The position numbers were made by a program, and so were the translations under genes. Below, piece after piece: positions 16,920 to 23,835 of a DNA stretch of 64,000 bases. The notes under the pieces are model-generated. The model saw nothing but the letters and a program-made list of their open reading frames with translations, made no database searches and was not told the DNA's origin. The stretch lies in NCBI RefSeq assembly GCF_001423525.1, contig NZ_LMOI01000002.1:89110-153109 (forward strand). The letters run 5' to 3'. The DNA is from Arthrobacter sp. Leaf137 (GTDB lineage: Bacteria; Actinomycetota; Actinomycetes; Actinomycetales; Micrococcaceae). The number at the start of each line of letters is the position of its first letter. Positions within the stretch are counted from its first letter, which is position 1.

Positions 16920-18452
16920 CTACTTCGCCGGAGCGTAGTTGTAGATGGACGGGACAGCCTGCTGCAGCTGCGGTTCCACGGTGATCTTCTTGCTGGTGTA
17001 GTACATCTGGTTCAGCCGGAACAGCGGTGCGAACCAGGCGTTCTCGGTGACGTAGGTGTTCACCTTCTTGGCCAGTTCGGAGCTGTTTTCACCGCCAACA
17101 TGGACCTCTTCCACCAACGCGGCGATCTCCGGGTTGGTGGACTTGAACGGGTTGTACAGGGCCGAGGTGGAGATCATCTGGTTGATGGCGACCCACGGCT
17201 CGCCCTGGTAGAGCTGGAAGGTGGCAGCGGCGAACTTGCCGGCAGCCATGTCGCCCACGTAGTTGGCCTGCGGGACCGACTCGAGCTGGACCTTGATGCC
17301 GATATCGGACAGTTGCTGGGAGTACACGGCGTTCAGGGCCTCAAAGCCAGCCATCGTGGGGATCTTCAGCGTGAAGCCCTCGGGGTAGCCTGCTTCCGCC
17401 AGGAGCTGCTTGGCCTTAGCGGGATCGTAGGAGTACCTGTTGTCCAGGTCCGCCACGAACGCACCGCTGTCCGGGCCGAAGACCTGGCTGGTGGGGGTGC
17501 CCTGGCCGAGGAACTGCTGGTCCAGGATGGTCTTGCGGTCAAAGGCGTAGTTGATGGCCTGGCGGACCTTTACGTTGGCCATTTCCGGGTTGATCTTGCC
17601 GTCACGGTCGTAGAGCAGGATGCCGTGCCAGTCCACTTCACTCTTGGTGAGAACCAGGCCTGCGCCCTCGGCCTGCTTGCCCGTCTTCGGGTCCAGGAGG
17701 GCGCCGTCGATCTGGCCGGAGACCAGGGCGTTGGTGCGGGCGGTGATGTCCGGTAGTGACTTGATGGTGACCTTTTCGAACTTCTGCAGGTCCTTGTTCC
17801 AGTAGTCCGGGTTCTTGGTGTAGACGTACTGCGAGCCCTTGACGCTGCTTGCCGTGTCCAGCTTGTAGGGGCCGCTGCCCACGGGATCGGTCTTGATGCC
17901 CGGGGTGCCGATGGCCTTGGGGCTGGCGACAAAGCCGGCGGCCTGGGTGAGGTAGTACTCGAAGGCCGGGTCCGGGGTGCTGAGCGTGATGGCAACCGTG
18001 CTGGGGTCAACCACGGCAACCGACGCCATGGAGGCCACCTGGTAGACGTCGCGGCCCTTGGCCTGCTGGAAGTGGTCAAGGTTGGCCTTGACGGCGGCGG
18101 CGTCCACGGGGGTGCCGTCCGTGAATTTTGCATCGGTGCGAAGCTTCAGCGTCAGGACCGTGTTATCCGCGTTCCAGGACTTCTCCGCCGCCAGCATGGG
18201 GCTGATGGTGCCGTCCGCGTCGCGGATCAGCAGAGTGTCGTATACGGCCTGGTAGTACGGCATGGTGTGGCCGATGTGGGCGTCTACCGGGTCGAATGAC
18301 GGCAGGTCTCCGAGTTCGGCGATGGTCAGCGACGTGGTGGCTGCGCCGCCGTTCCCGGAGCCGGTGGCGGAACCGCCGCCACCGCAACCGGTCAGCGCGA
18401 GTGCTGCGCTGAGGAAAATAGCGGCGCCTGCCGCCTTGGGACCGAACTTCAT
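16920..18452 (-). CDS. ABC importer substrate-binding lipoprotein (SBP family 5)
   Basis: This 510-aa extracytoplasmic binding protein has a signal peptide ending in the lipobox ALTGC (Cys23), so it is lipid-anchored, followed by a Gly/Ser-rich linker. The body is family 5 (Dpp/Opp/Nik): FDPVDAHIGHTMPYYQAVYDTL near the N-terminus and VRQAINYAFDRKTI in the middle. Length is usual for the family. It is the first gene of the five-to-seven gene importer operon, preceded by a LacI-type operator over the -35. Family 5 proteins bind peptides, nickel or oligosaccharides; the neighbours are all sugar enzymes, so a glycoside is most likely. Confidence 0.9.
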   Translation of the reverse strand: MKFGPKAAGAAIFLSAALALTGCGGGGSATGSGNGGAATTSLTIAELGDLPSFDPVDAHIGHTMPYYQAVYDTLLIRDADGTISPMLAAEKSWNADNTVLTLKLRTDAKFTDGTPVDAAAVKANLDHFQQAKGRDVYQVASMASVAVVDPSTVAITLSTPDPAFEYYLTQAAGFVASPKAIGTPGIKTDPVGSGPYKLDTASSVKGSQYVYTKNPDYWNKDLQKFEKVTIKSLPDITARTNALVSGQIDGALLDPKTGKQAEGAGLVLTKSEVDWHGILLYDRDGKINPEMANVKVRQAINYAFDRKTILDQQFLGQGTPTSQVFGPDSGAFVADLDNRYSYDPAKAKQLLAEAGYPEGFTLKIPTMAGFEALNAVYSQQLSDIGIKVQLESVPQANYVGDMAAGKFAAATFQLYQGEPWVAINQMISTSALYNPFKSTNPEIAALVEEVHVGGENSSELAKKVNTYVTENAWFAPLFRLNQMYYTSKKITVEPQLQQAVPSIYNYAPAK

Positions 18453-18527
18453 CGTTGGCTCCTTGGATGAGTGGAGTGGTGCTCTTGGCGAAAGCGTGTG
18501 GCCTGCGCCACATCGCTTGTGGAACCC

Positions 18528-18566
18528 ACAGTACGCATCGTTGCCATTATTGGCAACCGGTTGTCA
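18528..18566 (-). promoter_or_regulatory. importer promoter with LacI-type operator
   Basis: TGGCAACCGGTTGTCA lies at 18551-18566, a near-perfect palindrome. On the minus strand TTGCCA (18551-18556) is the -35 and TACTGT (18528-18533) a weak -10 with 17-base spacing. The binding-protein gene starts 75 bases further on. The geometry repeats that of the transporter promoter at 6740-6779. Confidence 0.65.
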
Positions 18567-18598
18567 GAAAAGTTGCACTTTTGTTTTGCAGCCGTTTG

Positions 18599-19609
18599 TC
18601 AGGAAACGGTTTCAGCCGCATCCGGGTAGCTCTGGCGGTAGATGTCCTTGATGATCCGCAGCGATTTCTCCGCTTCGGCAGGGCTGATCCAGAACGGTTC
18701 CGCGTCACCGAGGCGGGCGTAGAAATCGGCGATCAGCAGCTCGTGGGACACACCCCAGTAATCACGCCCGCCGGAAGCGCTCCTGCGTTCGGGCACAACC
18801 TCCACGCGACCGTCGGCATACGTCACCGTCAGGTCGCCCCGGAGGTTCAGGACGGCTTTTTCGGTGACGACATCCAGGGTCACCGGCGCGTTGTACGGGT
18901 TGGCCAGGGTGGCATAGAAGGCGCTGCGGGCACCGTTGGCATGCTCGGCCACGAATTCCGCAGTGTCCTCCACCTCGATGTCGCCGCCCAGGAAGCGGGT
19001 GGACGCATTGCCGCTGACCGCAGTGATGTCCCCCGCCAGCCATTGGAGCAGGTCCAGGGTGTGGATGGCCTGGTTCATCAGGAGGCCACCGCCGCCGCCT
19101 TCCCAGGTTCCGCGCCAGGGCCGGTTGCGGTAATAATCCGCGTTCCGCTGCCACATGACTGTGGCGGACGCACCTACCACCGCCCCGAGGTCGCCGGTTG
19201 CCAGAAGCTGGTGCATCGCCTGGGACGTGGCGTTGTACCGGTTCTGGAAGCAGACGGCGATCTTTGCGTGGTTCGCTTCGGCCGCTGCCACCAGCCGCCG
19301 GCCCTCAGTCAGCGTGTGGGCCAGCGGCTTCTCTACAATGACGTTCACGCCCCGCTCCAGGCAGTCCGCTGCAATGGAGGCATGCTCATTGTGCGGCGTG
19401 CAGATGTGCACCACATCAGGCCGGACCTCCTCGATCAGCCTGAGGTGGTCGCTGAAGCCCGGAACGCCAAAAGCCTCCACGGCTGCGGTGAGCCGCTGGG
19501 TGTCGGGGTCGCAAACCCCGGCCAGCACGGCGTCGTCGAGCTTGGCAATGGCCTCGAAGTGGACGGAGGAAACGTCGCCGCACCCGATGACGGCCGCCCG
19601 GGCCGTCAC
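18599..19609 (-). CDS. Gfo/Idh/MocA family sugar dehydrogenase (second copy)
   Basis: This 336-aa protein has Rossmann motif VIGCGDVSSVH at 7-17, the family motif VEKPLA (Glu93-Lys94-Pro95) and MNQAIHTLDLLQWL containing the conserved His. The C-terminal beta-sheet domain completes the fold. It is shorter than the copy at 11076-12242 and clearly divergent from it. The GTG start at 19609 overlaps the preceding isomerase stop by 4 bases, so the two are translationally coupled. The pair lies directly upstream of the importer operon and shares a controlled promoter region with the divergent LacI gene. Likely oxidises an imported sugar or glycoside; the substrate is unknown. Confidence 0.87.
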   Translation of the reverse strand: MTARAAVIGCGDVSSVHFEAIAKLDDAVLAGVCDPDTQRLTAAVEAFGVPGFSDHLRLIEEVRPDVVHICTPHNEHASIAADCLERGVNVIVEKPLAHTLTEGRRLVAAAEANHAKIAVCFQNRYNATSQAMHQLLATGDLGAVVGASATVMWQRNADYYRNRPWRGTWEGGGGGLLMNQAIHTLDLLQWLAGDITAVSGNASTRFLGGDIEVEDTAEFVAEHANGARSAFYATLANPYNAPVTLDVVTEKAVLNLRGDLTVTYADGRVEVVPERRSASGGRDYWGVSHELLIADFYARLGDAEPFWISPAEAEKSLRIIKDIYRQSYPDAAETVS

Positions 19610-20448
19610 GAGAACGAAACCCCGTGCTTGCCGGCGAGAACGGCGAAGGCGCGGGCAGCGATGCCGAACGCCACCGGGCCGGAGAAGCCGCCCAGTTCGT
19701 GGGCGCTGGCGAGGTGCGGCTCAAGGGAAGCGAAACCGCTGAAGCCATCCGCTTTCAGGGCGGCCACCGTGGCGTCCAGTTCGCCGTCGCCGTGGCCCGA
19801 AGGGACTACTTCGCCGGTGCTGAACAGGGCGTCCTTGACCTGGAAATATTCGAGGTAGGGCCGGAGCATGGCGTAGCCCGCGGTGTACGGCTTGACGCCC
19901 ACCTGCACGAAGTTGGCGTTGTCCCACGCAACGCGGAGCGCCGGGGAGGCGACCGTTTCCATGATGTCCAGGACGCGCTCGGGGGTGTCGCCGTAGATGT
20001 CTTTTTCGTTTTCGTGCAGGAGCACGACGCCGGCCGCCTCGGCTTCCCTTGCCAGTGCGGCCATGCGGACCAGGACGTCGTCGCGGATATCCCCGGCATT
20101 TTGGGCCTCAGCGCGGTAGAAGGAGAAGATCCTGATGTAGCGGGTGTCCAGGCCCTTGGCAACGGAAATGATCTGGCGCAGGCGCTCCACCTCGTGCTCC
20201 ACGGGCAGGCTGACGTCCACCTTGCCGATGGGGCTGGCGACGGCCGAAACCTTCAGTCCTCGCCCGTCCAGGATGCCCTTAAGTTCCTGCACCTGCTCCG
20301 CCGTAAGTTCGGAGACGTTCGTCCCCCACGCGCTCCGGACCTCGATGTGGCTGGCACCCAGGGCCAGCAGCACGGCGGCCTGCACGTGCGGATCGGGATC
20401 GATTTCGTCGCCGAATCCGGACAGGGGCCAGTTTGCAGTCTCGCTCAC
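19606..20448 (-). CDS. sugar phosphate isomerase/epimerase family TIM-barrel protein (second copy)
   Basis: This 280-aa xylose-isomerase-like barrel has LSGFGDEIDPDPHVQ near its N-terminus and metal-site segments VVLLHENEKDIYGDT, LRVAWDNANFVQVG, YFQVKDAL and FASLEPHL. These carry the Glu, Asp, His and Glu ligands usual in this fold. The start is GTG 20448 with AAGGAG 5 bases upstream; a frame extension to 20496 has no RBS. The gene is first in a two-gene unit with a Gfo/Idh/MocA dehydrogenase. Together with the 11-13 kb pair it gives this locus two parallel isomerase-dehydrogenase modules. Function beyond sugar isomerisation or elimination cannot be assigned. Confidence 0.84.
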   Translation of the reverse strand: MSETANWPLSGFGDEIDPDPHVQAAVLLALGASHIEVRSAWGTNVSELTAEQVQELKGILDGRGLKVSAVASPIGKVDVSLPVEHEVERLRQIISVAKGLDTRYIRIFSFYRAEAQNAGDIRDDVLVRMAALAREAEAAGVVLLHENEKDIYGDTPERVLDIMETVASPALRVAWDNANFVQVGVKPYTAGYAMLRPYLEYFQVKDALFSTGEVVPSGHGDGELDATVAALKADGFSGFASLEPHLASAHELGGFSGPVAFGIAARAFAVLAGKHGVSFS

Positions 20449-20524
20449 GGTTTCTCCTTGGTGCTGGCATGCCGGCGCGTCATTGGCCTGGGGCATGCGT
20501 GGCTGGTGTCACATCTCCCCTGCA

Positions 20525-20586
20525 ACCTTAGCCGCGTTGCAATTCACTGACAACCGGTTGCCACAATGTGCGATCCGTGACATCCT
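20525..20586. promoter_or_regulatory. shared divergent promoter region with LacI-type operator
   Basis: TGACAACCGGTTGCCA at 20548-20563 sits between the isomerase gene (minus) and the lacI gene (plus). Its left half reads TTGTCA on the minus strand with TAAGGT 17 bases on (20525-20530). Its right half reads TTGCCA on the plus strand with a poor CATCCT box 17 bases on (20581-20586). One bound repressor could close both promoters. Confidence 0.6.
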
Positions 20587-20652
20587 AGGGCTTTCAGCGC
20601 AGTGTCTCCGGTCACAACCGCGCTCACGCCAGTCCGTTCAGAGAGGAACGCC

Positions 20653-21738
20653 ATGGCACTGCCGCAAGTTTCCGTGGGCCGCCCCGCGACCATCCACGAC
20701 ATCGCTGCCGTGTGCGGCGTAGCCCCGTCCACGGTGTCCCGGGCTTTGTCCACGCCGGAGCGGGTCAATATCCGGACCCGGGAGCGGATCCAGGCCGCCG
20801 CCGTCGAGCTTAACTACACGCCGAACTCGCAGGCCAAGGCCCTGAGTTCAGGAAAGACCGGCGCCGTGGGCGTCCTGGTCCCGGACATCACCAATCCCTT
20901 CTACTTCGACCTCATCCGCGGAACCCAGCTCCAGCTCAAAGCCGCCGGGTACACGCAGCTCCTGGTTGATACCGAAGAATCGGACGAGGTGGAGGCCAGT
21001 GCCATCCAGCAGCTCCGCAAGAGCGCGGACGGCCTGATCGTGGGTGCTTCCCGCTTGACGGATGAGGCCCTGCTGGCGGCCTCCGCTGCCATGCCGCTGG
21101 TGGCCATCAACCGGGATGTGCCCGGCGTTCCTGCGGTTATCATCGACACCCCCGCGGCCACCGGCCAGGCCCTGGACCACCTGATTTCGCTGGGCCACAC
21201 CAGGGTGGCGTACATCTCCGGCCCTGTCTCGTCCCAGTCGAACGCCCGCCGGTGGGACGCCTTGTCCGAAGCCGGCAAGGAGCGCGGCATCGACGTGGTC
21301 AGGCTGGGGCCGTTCGCCCCGAAGACCCAGTCCGGCGCCGCGGCAGCGGACACCGCAGTCCACAGCGGCGCCACGGCCTGCATCGTGTTCAATGACCTGA
21401 TCGCCATTGGCATGCTGCAGCGGCTCCGCGAACGGGGCGTCAGGGTCCCCCAGGACATGAGCATCGTGGGCTGCGATGACATCTTCGGCGCCGATTTCTG
21501 CAACCCGCCCCTGACCACCATGTCCTCCCCCATCGAGCAGGCCGGCAGGGTGGCGGTGACCATGCTGCTGGCACAGCTGGATCCCCTCCGCGGCGGCGGC
21601 ACGCGCACCCGCTCGGTGATGCCCACACACCTGACGGTGCGCGCCTCCACCACGGCGGCGCCCGCACCGATGGCCCCACCGGCTCCCCGTCTTCATAAAC
21701 CCGGGCCGGGCCCCCTCACCGGCGGGGCCCGGCCGTGA
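20653..21738 (+). CDS. LacI-family transcriptional regulator (second copy)
   Basis: This 361-aa regulator has the LacI HTH at residues 11-60 (ATIHDIAAVCGVAPSTVSRA) and an effector-binding domain. The latter has VLVPDITNPFYFDLIRG and SIVGCDDIFGADFCNPP, the last closely resembling the LacI protein at 9920. The two are paralogues with the same PSTVSRAL recognition helix. The start is ATG 20653 with GAGAGG upstream. The C-terminal 35 residues are Pro/Ala/Gly-rich and look unstructured, longer than usual for the family. It is divergent from the isomerase-dehydrogenase pair and has the shared operator upstream, so autoregulation is likely. Confidence 0.88.
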   Translation: MALPQVSVGRPATIHDIAAVCGVAPSTVSRALSTPERVNIRTRERIQAAAVELNYTPNSQAKALSSGKTGAVGVLVPDITNPFYFDLIRGTQLQLKAAGYTQLLVDTEESDEVEASAIQQLRKSADGLIVGASRLTDEALLAASAAMPLVAINRDVPGVPAVIIDTPAATGQALDHLISLGHTRVAYISGPVSSQSNARRWDALSEAGKERGIDVVRLGPFAPKTQSGAAAADTAVHSGATACIVFNDLIAIGMLQRLRERGVRVPQDMSIVGCDDIFGADFCNPPLTTMSSPIEQAGRVAVTMLLAQLDPLRGGGTRTRSVMPTHLTVRASTTAAPAPMAPPAPRLHKPGPGPLTGGARP

Positions 21739-21764
21739 GCTCCAGCGCCAGCCGCCTCAATGTT

Positions 21765-23231
21765 CTACAGGTGCACGGCCGGCGCGTCGGAGGTGCCTGC
21801 GCCGCTGAAGGTTTTCCTGCTGATGGTGATCAGGAGCAGGGCAACAGGCGTTATCAGGATGGCGACGCCGGCGGCCCACCAGAAGACCGTTGCGTATCCG
21901 CTGGAGAGTGCCTCCATCGGGGAGCCGCCCGCGGCCGCAGCGCCGGCGGCCGCGACCGTGCTGAACAAGGCGATGCCGAGTGAGCCGCCAACCTGCTGCG
22001 AGGCGTTGACCAGCGCACTGGCGACGCCGGCGTCGTCCTTGTCCACCCCGAAGAGCGCCAGGTTCTGCATGGGGACGAACACCATTCCCAGCCCGATGCC
22101 CAGGAGGATCAGCGCGGGCAGCATGTTCACCAAATAGGAGCCGTCCGCATTGACCTGGGTGAGCCACAGCATCGCCGCGGCCATGAAGAGCGGACCCACC
22201 GCGGTCGGAATCCTGGCGCCCAGCGCCGGCAAGTTCTTGGCAACAATGCCCGCTGTGGCGATCAGCACCACCGTCATGGGCAGCGAGGCCACTCCGGCGA
22301 TGAAGGGCGCGAAACCCAGCACGATCTGGATATAGAAGTTGATGAAGAGGATGCCGCCGATCAGGACCGCGCCGGCCAGGAAGGATGCGAGGAAGGCAGC
22401 GGCACGGTTGCGTTCAGTGGCAACGCGAAGGGGCAGCAAGGGGTGCTTGACGCGCTGTTCGACGACGACGAACAGCACCATGAGCGCGGCACCGGCCAGG
22501 ATGAATCCCCAGGCTTCCGGCGAGGCCCAGCCATGTTCGGCGTTAGTGAACCCGAAGACGAGGGCGCCGAGCCCCAGTGCCGCCAGAACCACTCCAGGCC
22601 AGTCGTACTTCGCTGATCCTTCGGCCTTGCTTTCCTGGACCCTCCTCCACACGCCCAGCAGGGCGATCACAGCGATGGGCACGTTGACGAAGAAGCACCA
22701 GCGCCAGGAAACGTAGTCCGTGAGGAAGCCACCCAGCAGGACGCCGGCGGCGGCCCCCACCCCGCTGATGGAACCGAAGACGGCGAATGCCGTTCCCCGC
22801 TCCTTGCCTCCCGGAAAGGAGACGGTGAGCAGCGCCAATGCTGCCGGCGCCAGCAGGGCCGCAAACAGCCCCTGGAGGGCGCGTGCTCCGATGAGCTCCC
22901 ACGGCGCTTGGGCGAGCCCGCCGGCGAGCGAGGCGACGGCGAATCCGATGGAGGCGGTCATGAAGGCGCGTTTCCGGCCCCAGAAGTCAGCAATTCGCCC
23001 GCCAAGGAGCAGGAATGCGCCGAGCGCCAGGGCGTAGGCAGTCACCACCCATGCGCGGGTGGAGTCGCTGATGCCCATCTCAGCCTGCAGGCGCGGAAGG
23101 GCCAAATTCACGATGGTGCCGTCCAGGACCACCATGAACTGCGCCAGGGCCAGGAAGACCAGCGCCCACCATTTGCCGCGGGTGGGGGCGGTCCGGTTGA
23201 GCGCTGCGGGCGGCGCGGTTTGTGTGGCCAC
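21765..23231 (-). CDS. MFS multidrug exporter, DHA2 (EmrB/QacA) family
   Basis: This 488-aa protein has about 14 membrane helices. Family motifs are present: LDGTIVNLALPRLQAEM in helix 1, GRIADFWGRKRAF (motif A) after helix 2 and GAAAGVLLGGFLTDYVSWRW near helix 5. These mark DHA2 proton-driven drug exporters. The start is GTG 23231 with GGAG 7 bases upstream; a TTG at 23243 is an alternative. It lies downstream of a MarR gene, and a palindrome covers its promoter -10, so it is probably derepressed by a toxic compound sensed by that MarR. The substrate may be related to the compound degraded by the neighbouring operon, but this is inference. Confidence 0.9.
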   Translation of the reverse strand: MATQTAPPAALNRTAPTRGKWWALVFLALAQFMVVLDGTIVNLALPRLQAEMGISDSTRAWVVTAYALALGAFLLLGGRIADFWGRKRAFMTASIGFAVASLAGGLAQAPWELIGARALQGLFAALLAPAALALLTVSFPGGKERGTAFAVFGSISGVGAAAGVLLGGFLTDYVSWRWCFFVNVPIAVIALLGVWRRVQESKAEGSAKYDWPGVVLAALGLGALVFGFTNAEHGWASPEAWGFILAGAALMVLFVVVEQRVKHPLLPLRVATERNRAAAFLASFLAGAVLIGGILFINFYIQIVLGFAPFIAGVASLPMTVVLIATAGIVAKNLPALGARIPTAVGPLFMAAAMLWLTQVNADGSYLVNMLPALILLGIGLGMVFVPMQNLALFGVDKDDAGVASALVNASQQVGGSLGIALFSTVAAAGAAAAGGSPMEALSSGYATVFWWAAGVAILITPVALLLITISRKTFSGAGTSDAPAVHL

Positions 23232-23254
23232 AAGGTTCTCCAACTCTAGGTAGT

Positions 23255-23295
23255 AATACTTACATAAGTATAAGTATTAGTTGTTCTGAGTTCAA
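23255..23295 (-). promoter_or_regulatory. promoter of the MFS exporter with MarR-type operator
   Basis: On the minus strand TTGAAC (23290-23295) and TATACT (23267-23272) are spaced by 17 bases. The inverted repeat AATACTTA-N8-TAAGTATT (23255-23278) covers the -10 box. A MarR gene lies immediately upstream on the same strand. This A+T-rich palindrome is striking in the G+C-rich surroundings. Confidence 0.7.
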
Positions 23296-23314
23296 AGCAG
23301 CGTCCTGTAAACCC

Positions 23315-23833
23315 TTAGTCCCGGCCCGGCTCCGCCAGGACCGCAGCCAGGCGTTCCAGCGCCGGCAGCGCGGCGGCCAGGCGGTCACGGTCCCCTTCTT
23401 CCAACCGGTCGCCGGCCGTAGCCAGCGCGGCCGCCCACGCTCCTTCAAGGAGGGTCTTGATGCGCACCGACTCGGACGTCGGATGCAGGGCGACGTACCT
23501 CTTATCCGAGGCGTCGCGCTCCCGGGTCACCAGGCCCAGCGCCACAAGTTCCCGCAGCTGCGAACTGACGTTGCTCAGCTGACGTCCCAGGCGGGCCGCC
23601 ACTTCCGCCACCGTGATACCTGGGTGCCGCTCGATAACGCGGATGACGTCGAGCACTCCACTGGAGAGCGGAAGGACTCCCGTCCCCTCATGGGTCTTCC
23701 GCCGTACCTCGAACGAGATATCCAGGATGGCGACGGCGAGGGGCCGGGAGTCGAGGGGCTTCCCATCACGGTGAGGGGGCGTGGAACGGTCCATGCCCCC
23801 AGCATATGAGAGGCCCGCACGGTTGCTTTCCAC
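23315..23833 (-). CDS. MarR-family transcriptional regulator
   Basis: This is a winged-helix regulator of 172 aa, or 159 aa if it starts at the internal ATG 23794. The wHTH region has GITVAEVAARLGRQLSNVSSQLRELVALGLVTRERDASDKRYV, including the DxR wing motif typical of MarR proteins. GTG 23833 has GGAG 5 bases upstream, embedded in the end of the CocE-type hydrolase gene 2 bases away, so coupled translation is plausible. Its likely target is the AATACTTA-N8-TAAGTATT palindrome before the downstream MFS exporter gene. It is the last regulator-type gene of the leftward operon from 30651. Confidence 0.85.
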   Translation of the reverse strand: MESNRAGLSYAGGMDRSTPPHRDGKPLDSRPLAVAILDISFEVRRKTHEGTGVLPLSSGVLDVIRVIERHPGITVAEVAARLGRQLSNVSSQLRELVALGLVTRERDASDKRYVALHPTSESVRIKTLLEGAWAAALATAGDRLEEGDRDRLAAALPALERLAAVLAEPGRD

Positions 23834-23835
23834 TC

